This document shows positions 27,337-35,714 of a stretch of 64,000 nucleotides of DNA, piece by piece. The position numbers were made by a program, and so were the translations under genes. Below the pieces are notes generated by a model. The model had not been told where the DNA came from, made no database searches, and worked only from the letters and a program-made list of their open reading frames with translations. The DNA comes from Isoptericola sp. AK164 (GTDB taxonomy: Bacteria > Actinomycetota > Actinomycetes > Actinomycetales > Cellulomonadaceae): assembly GCF_029643425.1 (NCBI RefSeq), contig NZ_CP119106.1:2418001-2482000 (forward strand). Direction: 5' to 3'. Within the stretch, counting starts at the first letter, position 1, and each line of letters starts with the position of its first letter.

Positions 27337-27789
27337 CTATCGCGTTGAGACGAACCCGCTACCGAGGTTCGCGTCGCCGGCCGACTCCCGGGTCATCTCG
27401 TCCAGCAGCTCACGCCGGTCTCGGCGAGTCCGCTCCTGATACTCCACGAGGTCGGCAAGCAAGACACGACGGTGGCGGCTGGGCTGGGTGTAGGGGATCT
27501 GCCCCTCCTCGAGCATCCGCACCAACGTGGGTCGCGAGACTCCCAGAAAATCCGCTGCTGCCTGCGTCGTCATCACGGTGTGGTGCGGCGCGACGGTGAT
27601 CGCCTGACCCCTCACCATGGCGCGCACGACGTCCTGGAGGACTTCGTAGACCTCGCCGGGCAAGGAGACCTGCGTGCCGTCGGGCGCGACCAACGCTCCC
27701 TGATCGGTCGACTCAAGCACCTCCAGGAGGCCGACGAGCTCACTCTCCTGCCGCGGCGGGAGGACGGTGTGCTCAACCACTGCAGTCAT
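27337..27789 (-). CDS. DNA-binding antitoxin (excisionase-type HTH) for the PIN toxin
   Basis: The 150-residue protein has an excisionase-like helix-turn-helix in TTQAAADFLGVSRPTLVRML (about 74-93), followed by PYTQPSRHRRVLLADLVEYQ. The N-terminal half (QVSLPGEVYEVLQDVVRAM) is a small helical domain seen in antitoxins of this type. The C-terminal 40 residues are charged and probably wrap the toxin. A TAGACT hexamer lies 6 nt before the ATG, giving a leaderless start, and is overlaid by a CGAGT-CTA-ACTCG palindrome. Toxin and antitoxin are co-transcribed. Confidence 0.85.
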   Translation of the reverse strand: MTAVVEHTVLPPRQESELVGLLEVLESTDQGALVAPDGTQVSLPGEVYEVLQDVVRAMVRGQAITVAPHHTVMTTQAAADFLGVSRPTLVRMLEEGQIPYTQPSRHRRVLLADLVEYQERTRRDRRELLDEMTRESAGDANLGSGFVSTR

Positions 27790-27806
27790 GACACGAGTCT
27801 AACTCG
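27790..27806 (-). promoter_or_regulatory. Leaderless promoter and operator of the PIN toxin-antitoxin pair
   Basis: The minus strand has TAGACT 6 nt before the antitoxin ATG. The palindrome CGAGTCTAACTCG (27794-27806) covers the hexamer, a natural site for autorepression by the helix-turn-helix antitoxin. Confidence 0.55.
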
Positions 27807-27844
27807 AACAAAACGAAACCAGTAGTCCTGTGGAGCGGTCGGTA

Positions 27845-29134
27845 TCAGCGAATCTCCCAGTGGTCGACGTCGTCCCCCGCGTCGACGTGCGCGACGCCGG
27901 GTGGCACGTGTACCAGCAGCGTAGCCATCGCGAGGTGGGCCAGGAGGTGGGATCCCGGCCCGCCGACCATCTCGACACGGCCGTCGGCGTCGAGGCGGCC
28001 CCGGCGGACCTGGTGCAGATGCTCGGGTGAGTCGACCGCCTCGGCGAGCGGCGCCCGGCCGGGGGGCCGGTGCGCGGGCACCGCGCCGGTGGCCTCGGCG
28101 AGGACAGGGCGCAGGAACAGCTCGAAGGAGACCAGGGCGCTGACCGGGTTGCCGGGGAACGCGACCAGCGGCACGTCGCGCGGCGCGGTCGGATCACCCA
28201 ACGCGATCGTGCCGAGGCCCTGCGGCCCGCCGGGCTGGACGGCGACGTGCCCGAACCAGGCGTCCGTGAGGGTCTGGCGCACCACCTCGTACGCACCGGC
28301 GGAGACGCCGCCGCTGGTGACGACGAGCGCGACGTCGTCCGGCGCCTCGGCCAGGACGGTGCGCAGGGCGGCCGGGTCGTCCGGGACCACGCGGTGCGTG
28401 ACACGGCACCCCACCTCGGCCAGGGCGGCGGTCAGAGCGGCGCCGTTGGCGTCGTAGAGCTGTGCCGGGCCGAGCGGCTCACCGGCCGCGACGAGCTCGG
28501 AGCCGGTGGAGATCAGCAGCACGTGGGGCGGCTCGGCGACCTCGACCTCGGAGACACCCGCGGCGACGAGGACGCCGAGCTGTGCCGGACCGAGCCGGGT
28601 GCCCGCGAGGACGACGACGTCACCGGCGGCGACGTCGGATCCCGCGCGGCGGACGAAGGTGCCCAGCGCCACCGGTGCGGTGAACCGGACCGTCGCAGCG
28701 GTTCCGGGCTCCGGGAAGGCTGGCGGGTCCACCTCTTCGATCTTGATGACGGCGTCGGCGCCGTCGGGGATCGGGGCGCCGGTCATCACGGGGGCCGCGG
28801 TGCCGGGCGCGAGCGGCGGCGGCTGGGTGCCCGCCGGGACCGGCGCCCCGACCGGCAGCTCGACCGGGTCCGACGGCGCCGCTCCGGTCAGGTCGGCTGC
28901 GCGGACGGCGTACCCGTCCATCTGCGAGTTGTCGAAGCCGGGCAGGTCGACGACGGCGGCGACGTCGGCCGCTGCGACACGGGCACCGGCCGCGGAACCG
29001 CGACCGGCCGCGGCAAGCTCCTCGGCCAGATCGCACGCCTCGGCGCGCCGCGCAACGGCGAGCGCCGGCCCGATCAGCGCCCGGACGGCCTCGCGGTGGT
29101 CGTCGACGGGCCGACGTCTCGACTCTGCGTGCAC
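27845..29134 (-). CDS. moeA: Molybdopterin molybdenumtransferase MoeA (copy 1)
   Basis: The 429-residue enzyme inserts molybdate into adenylated molybdopterin. Domain markers are FDNSQMDGYAVRAADL near 68, MTGAPIPDGADAVIKIEEV near 120, LISTGSELVAAGEPL near 210, LVVTSGGVSAGAYEVV near 275, and FPGNPVSALVSFELFL near 330. The GTG start has no ribosome site; TAGGCT lies exactly 7 nt upstream, indicating a leaderless mRNA. It was originally coupled to moaC through an ATGA overlap, and its last 20 codons are duplicated on the far side of the PIN module. It is the functional-length copy and lacks the insertion seen in copy 2. Confidence 0.95.
   Translation of the reverse strand: MHAESRRRPVDDHREAVRALIGPALAVARRAEACDLAEELAAAGRGSAAGARVAAADVAAVVDLPGFDNSQMDGYAVRAADLTGAAPSDPVELPVGAPVPAGTQPPPLAPGTAAPVMTGAPIPDGADAVIKIEEVDPPAFPEPGTAATVRFTAPVALGTFVRRAGSDVAAGDVVVLAGTRLGPAQLGVLVAAGVSEVEVAEPPHVLLISTGSELVAAGEPLGPAQLYDANGAALTAALAEVGCRVTHRVVPDDPAALRTVLAEAPDDVALVVTSGGVSAGAYEVVRQTLTDAWFGHVAVQPGGPQGLGTIALGDPTAPRDVPLVAFPGNPVSALVSFELFLRPVLAEATGAVPAHRPPGRAPLAEAVDSPEHLHQVRRGRLDADGRVEMVGGPGSHLLAHLAMATLLVHVPPGVAHVDAGDDVDHWEIR
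27850..27910 (-). repeat. Right copy of 61-bp direct repeat (moeA1 3' end)
   Basis: This is the in-gene counterpart of 26664-26724, about 90% identical. The two copies lie in the same orientation and enclose the PIN toxin-antitoxin module, like attL/attR of an element integrated in a gene end, or the footprints of homologous recombination. Confidence 0.8.
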
Positions 29135-29147
29135 ATCAGTCAGCCTA
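29135..29147 (-). promoter_or_regulatory. Leaderless promoter of moeA1
   Basis: TAGGCT at 29142-29147 (minus strand), then 7 nt, then the GTG start. No ribosome site is present. The gap to the divergent regulator gene is only 97 bp. Confidence 0.5.
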
Positions 29148-29231
29148 CGTCGCGCCCCGATCGGATCGGTCCACGATGATCGGGCGCAGCCGCACACCGC
29201 CACCGCAGGCTGGGTCGTGAAGGGAGTCGCC

Positions 29232-30098
29232 GTGATCACCGAGCTCAACCGACTGGTCGACCTCGTCGAGAGCCATCTCTGCGACGACATCGACGTCGAG
29301 CACCTGTCCACCGACCTCGGCACGACCGAGTACCACCTGCGCCGGATGTTCTCGTCGCTGGCCGGCATGCCGCTGTCCGACTACGTGCGACGTCGACGCA
29401 TGACCGTCGCCGCGACCGACATCGTCGCCGGGGACCCCGTCCTCGACGTCGCGGTCCGCTACGGGTACGGCTCCGCCGAGGCGTTCGGCCGGGCGTTCCG
29501 CGCGGTGCACGGGACCCGGCCCGCCGATGTCAGGACGCACGGTGGCCCCCTTCGATCACAACCACAGCTCAGGTTCCGCCTGACCGTCGAAGGGAGCTCC
29601 TCCATGGACACCCGCCTCACCGATCGCCCTGCCTTCCGGCTCGTCGGCCACGCCGCCCGTGTGCCGCTGATCCACGAGGGCGTGAACCCGCACATCCAGG
29701 CGCACGTCGCGTCACTGCCCGCCGCCGAGCATGCGCGCCTCCGGGCGCTCGCGGACACCGAACCCGCCGGTCTGCTCCAGGTGAGCGCCGACGTCGACCC
29801 GGACTACACGGAGGGCAGCGAGCTCACGTACCTGCACGGGGTCGCCGTCGACGTCGGCACGCACGCCCCGGCGGACCTCGACGTGATCGAGGTCCCCGCG
29901 GGGACCTGGGTCGTCTTTCGCAGCTCGGGCGCGTATCCGACCGTGTTGCAGGAGACGTACGCGGCCTCGGCGACGCAGTGGTTCCCGTCGAACCCGTGGC
30001 GGCTGCGTCCCGGACCTTCGATCGTGGCGGTCCTGGAGCGGGCCGACGACTTCAGCACCGCCACCACCGAGCTCTGGCTGCCCGTCGAGCGTGCCTGA
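29232..30098 (+). CDS. AraC-family regulator with GyrI-like effector domain
   Basis: The 288-residue protein has an N-terminal AraC DNA-binding domain (residues 1-100) with two helix-turn-helix units: DDIDVEHLSTDLGTTEYHLR and VLDVAVRYGYGSAEAFGRAF. A GyrI-like small-molecule-binding domain follows (about 125-288) with FRLVGHAARVPLIHEG and VIEVPAGTWVVFRSSG. This order (HTH first) is the Rob/SoxS-with-GyrI pattern. The GTG at 29232 has GGGAG 6 nt upstream. It is divergent from moeA1. Ligand and targets are unknown; its position does not by itself prove control of molybdenum genes. Confidence 0.88.
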   Translation: MITELNRLVDLVESHLCDDIDVEHLSTDLGTTEYHLRRMFSSLAGMPLSDYVRRRRMTVAATDIVAGDPVLDVAVRYGYGSAEAFGRAFRAVHGTRPADVRTHGGPLRSQPQLRFRLTVEGSSSMDTRLTDRPAFRLVGHAARVPLIHEGVNPHIQAHVASLPAAEHARLRALADTEPAGLLQVSADVDPDYTEGSELTYLHGVAVDVGTHAPADLDVIEVPAGTWVVFRSSGAYPTVLQETYAASATQWFPSNPWRLRPGPSIVAVLERADDFSTATTELWLPVERA

Positions 30099-30161
30099 GC
30101 CTGCACGAGCCGGTGGTGGGCCGCGAGCGCCCATCACCGGCCCGTCACGCATCCACGGGTC

Positions 30162-30174
30162 TAGAGTGGATCTC
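30162..30174 (+). promoter_or_regulatory. Leaderless promoter of the mod operon
   Basis: TAGAGT then 7 nt then the ATG, with no ribosome site. The same hexamer and spacing occur before moeA2 at 50148. Confidence 0.55.
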
Positions 30175-30582
30175 ATGCCGCAGATGAGGATCAGCGAGGC
30201 CGCCGTCTACCTCGGCGTCAGCGACGACACCGTGCGCCGCTGGGTCGACCGGGGACTGCTCACGGCAGACCGCGACGACTCCGGCCGCAAGGTGGTCGAC
30301 GGCTACGAGGTGGCGATGGTCGCCCGCGAGCACGCCACCCCACCCGGGCTGCCCCACGGCATGAAGAGCTCGGCCCGCAACCGGTTCGTCGGGCTGGTCA
30401 CCGACCTGAAGGTCGACACCGTGATGGCGCAGGTCGAGCTGCAGTGCGGGCCGTTCCGCGTGGTGTCGCTGATGAGCAGCGAGGCCGTCCGCGACCTCGG
30501 CCTGGAACGCGGATCGGTCGCCGTGGCCACCATCAAGTCGACGAACGTCGTCATCGAGGCCCCCGACCGAGGCAACCCATGA
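30175..30582 (+). CDS. MerR-type HTH plus TOBE (Mop) molybdate-binding protein
   Basis: The 135-residue protein begins with an excisionase/MerR-like helix-turn-helix (RISEAAVYLGVSDDTVRRWV, residues 5-24). After a short linker it has one TOBE/Mop domain (ARNRFVGLVTDLKVDTVMAQ, then an ATIKSTNVVIEAP ending) that in relatives binds molybdate. It overlaps modA by 4 bp (ATGA), so it is the first gene of the transporter operon. A role as molybdate-responsive regulator or storage protein is inferred from domains and context. Confidence 0.85.
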   Translation: MPQMRISEAAVYLGVSDDTVRRWVDRGLLTADRDDSGRKVVDGYEVAMVAREHATPPGLPHGMKSSARNRFVGLVTDLKVDTVMAQVELQCGPFRVVSLMSSEAVRDLGLERGSVAVATIKSTNVVIEAPDRGNP

Positions 30583-31385
30583 CAGCGGCACTCCCCCGCC
30601 GCACGACGCGCGCCACCGCAGCGCTGGCCGTCGCCGCGAGCGCCGCCGTCGCGCTCACCGCCTGCAGCACAGGCTCGGCGGCCACCTCGGACGGTGAGGT
30701 GGACACCACGCTGACCGTCTTCGCCGCCGCCTCCCTCACCGCGGCGTTCGACGAGACCGCTGCGGACTTCGAGGCCGACCATCCCGGCGTCGACGTCCGG
30801 CTCAGCCTCGCCGGGTCTTCCAGCCTGGTCGCGCAGATCCAGCAGGGCGCCCCGGCCGATGTCGTCGCCACCGCCGACACCGCGACCATGAACACGCTCG
30901 TCGCGGACGACCTCGTCGACGCCCCGGAGCCCTTCGCCACCAACACGCTGGAGATCGTCGTCCCGCCCGGCAACCCGACCGGCATCGCCAACCTCCAGGA
31001 CCTGACCGACCCGGGCCTCAACCTCGTGGTCTGCGCCCCGGAAGTGCCGTGCGGCGCCGCCACGACCGCCGTCGTCGACCACGCCGGCCTCACGCTGCAG
31101 CCGGTCAGCGAGGAGCAGAGCGTCACGGACGTGCTCGGCAAGGTGACCGCGGGCGAGGCCGACGCCGGACTCGTCTACGTCACCGACGTCGCCCGGGCCG
31201 GCGACCGGGTCGAGGGCGTCGCGTTCGACGAGTCCGCCGCCGCGGTGAACACCTACCCGATCGCCATGGTCGACCGGAGCGGCCAGACCCCCGACCAGGC
31301 CGACCTCGCCCAGCAGTTCGTCGACGCCGTCCTCTCCCCCGACGGCCAGGCAGTGCTCGCCGACCTCGGGTTCGCCGCACCATGA
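30579..31385 (+). CDS. modA: Molybdate ABC transporter substrate-binding lipoprotein
   Basis: The 268-residue protein has a lipoprotein signal peptide with lipobox ALTAC (Cys29). The mature part starts with [15 protein letters not shown], the ModA N-terminal motif that binds the oxyanion through Ser. [20 protein letters not shown] and [10 protein letters not shown] are further family marks. It delivers molybdate (or tungstate) to ModB. The start lies in an ATGA overlap with the regulator gene. Confidence 0.95.
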   Translation: MTAALPRRTTRATAALAVAASAAVALTACSTGSAATSDGEVDTTLTVFAAASLTAAFDETAADFEADHPGVDVRLSLAGSSSLVAQIQQGAPADVVATADTATMNTLVADDLVDAPEPFATNTLEIVVPPGNPTGIANLQDLTDPGLNLVVCAPEVPCGAATTAVVDHAGLTLQPVSEEQSVTDVLGKVTAGEADAGLVYVTDVARAGDRVEGVAFDESAAAVNTYPIAMVDRSGQTPDQADLAQQFVDAVLSPDGQAVLADLGFAAP

Positions 31386-32230
31386 GCGCCCCGGCCACCA
31401 GCGAGCGCGCCGCGACCACCCGCACGCGGCTCGACCCGGCCGAGGTCCCCGCCGGCCTCCCCCGCTGGGCCTACCTGCCCGCCGTCGGCGGCGGCCTGTT
31501 CGTCGTCCTGCCTCTGGTCGCGATGGGCACCCGCGTCGACTGGTCGAACTACGGGGGGCTGGTCACCAGCGAGTCGGCCCGCTCCGCCCTGGCGCTCAGC
31601 CTCCAGACGGCGACGGCGAGCACGCTGCTGTGCCTGGTGCTCGGCATCCCGATGGCGCTCGTGCTGGCCCGCGGCCGGTTCCCCGGCCAGCACCTGCTGC
31701 GCTCCCTCGTGCTGGTCCCGCTGGTGCTGCCACCCGTGGTCGGTGGCGTCGCGCTGCTGTCCACGTTCGGCCGCCGCGGGCTGCTCGGGGAGTCGATGGA
31801 GGTGCTCGGCCTGCAGATCGCCTTCTCGACGACGGCGGTGGTGCTCGCCCAGAGCTTCGTCGCCCTGCCGTTCCTCGTCGTCAGCCTGGAGGGCTCGCTG
31901 CGCACGGCCGGCGAGCGGTACGACGTCGTCGCCGCGTCGCTGGGCGCGAGCCCGGCGACGGTGCTGCGCCGCGTCACCCTGCCGCTGGTGTGGCCGGGGC
32001 TGGTCTCCGGCACGGTGCTGGCGTTCGCGCGGGCGCTCGGCGAGTTCGGCGCCACCATCACCTTCGCCGGCAGCCTGCAGGGTGTCACCCGCACCCTCCC
32101 GCTGGAGGTCTACCTGCAGCGCGAGACCGACCCGGATGCCGCCGTCGCGCTGTCGCTGCTGCTGGTGGCCGTCGCCGTCGTCGTCATCGCCGCCACCCAC
32201 CACCGGGGCGCTGGAGGTGCCGCGCGATGA
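31382..32230 (+). CDS. modB: Molybdate ABC transporter permease
   Basis: The 282-residue membrane protein has about six hydrophobic segments. The cytoplasmic EAA loop is seen in [20 protein letters not shown] (about 180-199), followed by [21 protein letters not shown], the conserved ModB segment. The N-terminal 40 residues are a cytosolic, charged extension. It is coupled to modA and modC by ATGA overlaps. Confidence 0.94.
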   Translation: MSAPATSERAATTRTRLDPAEVPAGLPRWAYLPAVGGGLFVVLPLVAMGTRVDWSNYGGLVTSESARSALALSLQTATASTLLCLVLGIPMALVLARGRFPGQHLLRSLVLVPLVLPPVVGGVALLSTFGRRGLLGESMEVLGLQIAFSTTAVVLAQSFVALPFLVVSLEGSLRTAGERYDVVAASLGASPATVLRRVTLPLVWPGLVSGTVLAFARALGEFGATITFAGSLQGVTRTLPLEVYLQRETDPDAAVALSLLLVAVAVVVIAATHHRGAGGAAR

Positions 32231-33279
32231 CGTTCGAGCTCACCGCCACCGTGCCGTCGCGCGGCCTCGACGTCCGTCTCGACGTCGCCGCGGGCCGCAC
32301 GCTCGCGCTGCTCGGACCCAACGGGGCCGGCAAGTCCACGGCCCTCGGCCTCGCCGCCGGGACGCTGCGCCCGCACGACGGCGCGATCACCCTGGACGGG
32401 CGCACGCTCGCCGGCGCGCGCGACGGTCGCCGCACCGCGTGGATTGCCCCGCACCGTCGTCGGGTCGCGCTGCTCGCCCAGGACCCGATGCTTTTCCCGC
32501 ACCTGAGCGTGCGCGAGAACATCGCCTTCGGGCCGCGCGCCCAGGGCACGACCCGCCGCGAGGCCGCCGCCCGGGCCGACCGGTGGCTGGACGCGATCGA
32601 CCTCGCGGACCTGGCCGACCGCCGTCCGGCCGCGCTGTCCGGCGGGCAGGCGCAGCGCGTGGCGATCGCCCGGTCGCTGGCCGCCGCGCCCCGGCTGCTG
32701 CTCCTCGACGAGCCGATGGCGGCCCTCGACGTCGACGTCACCCCCGCGCTGCGCCAGACGCTCCAGCACCTGCTCGCCGAGCAGACGACGATCCTGGCGA
32801 CCCACGACGTCCTGGACGCGCTGCTGCTCGCGGACGAGGTCGCCGTCGTCGACGGTGGGCGCGTCGTCGAGCGCGGCCCGACGGCGGAGGTGCTGTCCCG
32901 CCCGCGCAGCGCCTTCGCGGCGTCGATCGCCGGCCTCAACCTGCTGTCCGGGACCTGGACGTCCGACGGCGTCGCAACCGCGGGCGGGGAGGTGGTGCAC
33001 GGTCACGGCGCCCCCGACGTCGCCCTCGGCGTCGCGATGACGGCGGTGTGCCGCCCGGCGGCCGTCGCCGTCCACCTCGACGCCCCGCACGGGTCCCCGC
33101 GCAACACCTTCCGCGCCACGGTGCGGTCCCTCGCGCCCCACGGCGACCTCGTCCGGGTGCGCACCGACCGGCTCGCCGCCGACGTCACGCCCGGATCCGT
33201 GGCCGAGCTCGGGCTGGCCCCCGGCCGGGAGGTCTGGCTGGCGGTCAAGGCCGCCGAGGTCGACGTCTACCCGGTGTGA
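32227..33279 (+). CDS. modC: Molybdate ABC transporter ATP-binding protein
   Basis: The 350-residue protein has Walker A GPNGAGKS near residue 35, Q-loop [13 protein letters not shown], signature LSGGQAQR near 138, Walker [13 protein letters not shown] and switch His in ATHD. The C-terminal TOBE domain (about 285-350, [20 protein letters not shown]) binds the oxyanion in regulatory ModC proteins and can trans-inhibit uptake. It is the last gene of the operon; the MNT gene starts 20 bp later from its own hexamer. Confidence 0.95.
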   Translation: MTFELTATVPSRGLDVRLDVAAGRTLALLGPNGAGKSTALGLAAGTLRPHDGAITLDGRTLAGARDGRRTAWIAPHRRRVALLAQDPMLFPHLSVRENIAFGPRAQGTTRREAAARADRWLDAIDLADLADRRPAALSGGQAQRVAIARSLAAAPRLLLLDEPMAALDVDVTPALRQTLQHLLAEQTTILATHDVLDALLLADEVAVVDGGRVVERGPTAEVLSRPRSAFAASIAGLNLLSGTWTSDGVATAGGEVVHGHGAPDVALGVAMTAVCRPAAVAVHLDAPHGSPRNTFRATVRSLAPHGDLVRVRTDRLAADVTPGSVAELGLAPGREVWLAVKAAEVDVYPV

Positions 33280-33285
33280 CGTGGG

Positions 33286-33298
33286 TATCCTCAACATC
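33286..33298 (+). promoter_or_regulatory. Leaderless promoter of the MNT antitoxin gene
   Basis: TATCCT, 7 nt, then ATG, directly after the modC stop; no ribosome site is seen. Confidence 0.5.
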
Positions 33299-33628
33299 AT
33301 GCCGAGGTCCACGGTGACGCCCGAGACGCTCGCACTGCGCGAGCTCATCGCGTCGCGCCGCGAAGAGTTCCGGCAGCTCCTCGCCGCGTACGGCGCGACG
33401 AACCCGAGGCTGTTCGGATCGGTCGCCCGGGGAACGGCAGGGAAAGGCAGCGACATCGACATCCTCGTCGAGATGGACCCTGCGGACGGCAACCTGCTGA
33501 TGCGGGCATCCGGGCTCATGGAGGAAACCAGAGCCCTGTTCGGCCGCGAGGACGTCGACGTGTTCCCGGTCCAGCTGCTCAAGCAGCCTATCTCGCAGAC
33601 CGCGCTCCAGGACGCGGTCACGCTGTGA
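33299..33628 (+). CDS. MNT-domain nucleotidyltransferase antitoxin (MntA-like)
   Basis: The 109-residue protein has the minimal nucleotidyltransferase motif LFGSVARGTAGKGSDIDILV (about 41-60), with GSxxRG and the DxD pair. A third acid is in EDVDVFPV. MntA antitoxins silence HEPN toxins by adding AMP groups. The stop overlaps the start of the HEPN reading frame, as in intact MNT/HEPN pairs. An in-frame GTG at 33281 would add six residues. Composition is less GC-rich than modC. Confidence 0.85.
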   Translation: MPRSTVTPETLALRELIASRREEFRQLLAAYGATNPRLFGSVARGTAGKGSDIDILVEMDPADGNLLMRASGLMEETRALFGREDVDVFPVQLLKQPISQTALQDAVTL

Positions 33629-33884
33629 GCCGCGGGACGACCAGCGCATCACCGACATCCTGCGCGCGATCGAGCGGAATCTCCAGATCATCGGCGAGGC
33701 GGCAAAGCACCTGCCCGCGGAGGTGACCGATGCTCACCCGGAGATCCCATGGCCGCAGATCCGTGGCTTCCGGAACATCCTCGTCCATCACTACTTCGGT
33801 GTGGACCTCGACGTCGTCCGCGATGTGATCGAGTCCCACCTGCCGCCGCTCGCCGACGCGCTGGGCGGACCGGACGACGGCTGA
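33625..33884 (+). pseudogene. Decayed HEPN (DUF86) toxin gene
   Basis: A GTG start overlaps the MNT stop (GTGA) and reads V-S-R, but the family reading continues in another frame as DDQRITDILRAI, meaning a 2-nt gain or 1-nt loss near codon 4. After that helix the sequence jumps directly to RNLQIIGEAAKHLPAE, losing about 30 codons found in DUF86 relatives. The C-terminal half is intact, including the catalytic RNxxxxH in FRNILVHHYF, and ends at a TGA at 33882. No alternative start gives a complete HEPN domain. The toxin is therefore probably dead, unless the frameshift is a sequencing error. Confidence 0.75.
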
Positions 33885-33901
33885 AACCGGCGTTGTCCGT
33901 G

Positions 33902-34768
33902 TCAGGACGACACGTCCGCCGTCGTGAACCGGCTCCAGGCCAGCGCCCCGAAGATCGCGACCCAGGCCGCCTGCACGGCCAGCCCGGCCAGCAGCGTCGA
34001 GGCGTCGATCTCGAGGCGGAGGAACTCCCCGAAGTCGAGCCAGTGGTGCGTGAGCAGCCCCGGGTGGATCGCGGAGAGCTGCGGCAGCGCGTCCAGCACG
34101 CCGCTGACGATGGCCACGACCACCGTCGAGGCCATCGCGGCCACCGGCACCTCGGTCAGCGTCGACAGGAACAGGCCGACAGCGACCAGCCCGGTGAGCG
34201 AGGCGATGACGTAGGCGACCACGCCGAGCGTGCGCACCATGCCCTCGGCCAGCGGGATCGTGTCCCCCGAGAGCAGCACGACGTCGCCCACCCCGAAGAA
34301 GGCGGCGCCGGCGACCAGACCGACGACGGCGATCGCGGCGACGGCCGCTCCCGCGTACGCCAGGGCGGCGAACGCCTTGACCAGCAACAGGCGGGTGCGC
34401 GGGACGGGCACCACCAGCAGGTACCGCAGCGTGCCGGCGCCCGCCTCCCCCGCGATCGCGTCGCCGGACACGATCGACACGCACAGCGGCAGCAGGAACG
34501 GCAGGCAACTCACCAGCGCCGCGAACACGAGGAACACGCCGTTGCCGGTCACGCGGTCCAGGAACGGCGGCCCCTGCCCGGCCACGGGCGTGTCCTGGGT
34601 GATGAACAGGACCGTGCCGATGAGCAGCGGGACGGCCGCCAGTCCCGCCAGCAGCACGATGTTGCGCACGCGGCCGAACACCAGGCGCAGCTCGCTGCGC
34701 AGCAGGCGGGCCGTCGCGCGGGCCGGTGCCGCGGGCGTCTCCGCCACGGGAGCCTCAGCGAGCGACAT
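33902..34768 (-). CDS. ABC-2 type transporter permease
   Basis: The 288-residue protein has six hydrophobic segments (near residues 38-55, 80-98, 125-150, 165-195, 200-225 and 255-275), with a cytosolic N-terminus and the ABC-2 marker SGDAIAGEAGAGTLRYLLVVPVPR... pattern between segments 2 and 3. The start overlaps the ATPase gene by 14 bp. With the upstream ATPase and LolA-like gene it forms a three-gene export operon next to a divergent two-component system, an arrangement often tied to cell-envelope stress. Substrate unknown. Confidence 0.88.
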   Translation of the reverse strand: MSLAEAPVAETPAAPARATARLLRSELRLVFGRVRNIVLLAGLAAVPLLIGTVLFITQDTPVAGQGPPFLDRVTGNGVFLVFAALVSCLPFLLPLCVSIVSGDAIAGEAGAGTLRYLLVVPVPRTRLLLVKAFAALAYAGAAVAAIAVVGLVAGAAFFGVGDVVLLSGDTIPLAEGMVRTLGVVAYVIASLTGLVAVGLFLSTLTEVPVAAMASTVVVAIVSGVLDALPQLSAIHPGLLTHHWLDFGEFLRLEIDASTLLAGLAVQAAWVAIFGALAWSRFTTADVSS

Positions 34769-35714
34769 CGAACCCCTCCCCCGTCAGCCGCACGAACACG
34801 TCCTCCAGCGTGGGCCGCCGGACCTCGAGGCCGAGCAGGTCGACGCCGTCGCCGACCACCGCCTGGGCGACCTTCTCGACCGCGACGCTGCCCAGGGACG
34901 CGGCCACGACCTCGCCGTCGACCCGCACGTCCGTCATCCCGAGCCCGGTCAGGACCCGTGCCAGGTGCCCGCGCTGGTCGGACCGCGTCGCCACGTGCAC
35001 CTCGGGTGCGCCGTCGTCGGCGATCTCGGCGCGACGACCCTGGGCCAGCAGCCGCCCCTGCGACATGATCCCGACGTGGGAGCACACCTGCTCGATCTCG
35101 CTGAGCAGGTGCGACGAGACGAGCACGGTGGCACCGCCGTCGGCCAGCTCGCGCACCAGCGCCCGCACCTCGCGCGTGCCCTGCGGGTCGAGCCCGTTGG
35201 TGGGCTCGTCGAGCAGCAGCAGGTCCCGCGGACGCAGCAGCGCCGCCGCGAGCCCGAGGCGCTGCTTCATACCGAGCGAGTACTGCCGGTACTTCTTGCC
35301 GGCGGCCGCCGTCAGCCCGACGCGTTCCAGCGCCGCGCCGACCCGGCGTGCGCGGGTCGCCGGCGACGCCGTCGCGTCCGCGGCGTCCAGCCGGCGCAGG
35401 TTCGCCTCCCCGGACAGGTACGGGTGGAAGGCGGGGCCTTCGACGAGCGCCCCGACGCGCGGCAGCACCGCCGGGCCCGCCTGCGGCATCGGCGCACCCA
35501 GGAGCTCCACGGACCCCGCCGTGGGCGACACCAGCCCGAGGAGCATCCGGATCGTCGTCGTCTTGCCCGACCCGTTCGGCCCGAGGAACCCGTAGACGGC
35601 GCCGCGCGGCACGTGCAGGTCGATCGCGTCGACGCCGACCTGCCCCGACCGGAACCGTTTCGTCAGACCGCGGGTGCGCACCGCGGGTTCCGCGGCGGGC
35701 ACGTCTGCGGTCAT
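34755..35714 (-). CDS. ABC transporter ATP-binding protein
   Basis: The 319-residue ATPase has Walker A GPNGSGKTTT near residue 45, signature YSLGMKQRLGLA near 142, Walker B LLLLDEPTNGLDP and switch His VSSHLLSEIEQV. The C-terminal 90 residues are the DrrA/CcmA-type extension ending in LEDVFVRLTGE, typical of drug or lantibiotic exporters. It starts in an ATGA overlap with the LolA-like gene. Confidence 0.92.
   Translation of the reverse strand: MTADVPAAEPAVRTRGLTKRFRSGQVGVDAIDLHVPRGAVYGFLGPNGSGKTTTIRMLLGLVSPTAGSVELLGAPMPQAGPAVLPRVGALVEGPAFHPYLSGEANLRRLDAADATASPATRARRVGAALERVGLTAAAGKKYRQYSLGMKQRLGLAAALLRPRDLLLLDEPTNGLDPQGTREVRALVRELADGGATVLVSSHLLSEIEQVCSHVGIMSQGRLLAQGRRAEIADDGAPEVHVATRSDQRGHLARVLTGLGMTDVRVDGEVVAASLGSVAVEKVAQAVVGDGVDLLGLEVRRPTLEDVFVRLTGEGFDVAR

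Noticed and set aside
26737-27806. Integrase or transposase accompanying the PIN module
   Set aside because: No such gene fits between the two moeA 3'-end copies; only the toxin and antitoxin are encoded.
29134-29368. Longer moeA1 start at 29368
   Set aside because: It would run antisense through the start of the AraC-type regulator, and its first 78 residues have no MoeA similarity.
30303-31082. Minus-strand frame over the mod regulator and modA
   Set aside because: Gly/Arg/Val-rich shadow without a ribosome site; the plus strand has HTH, TOBE and lipobox features.
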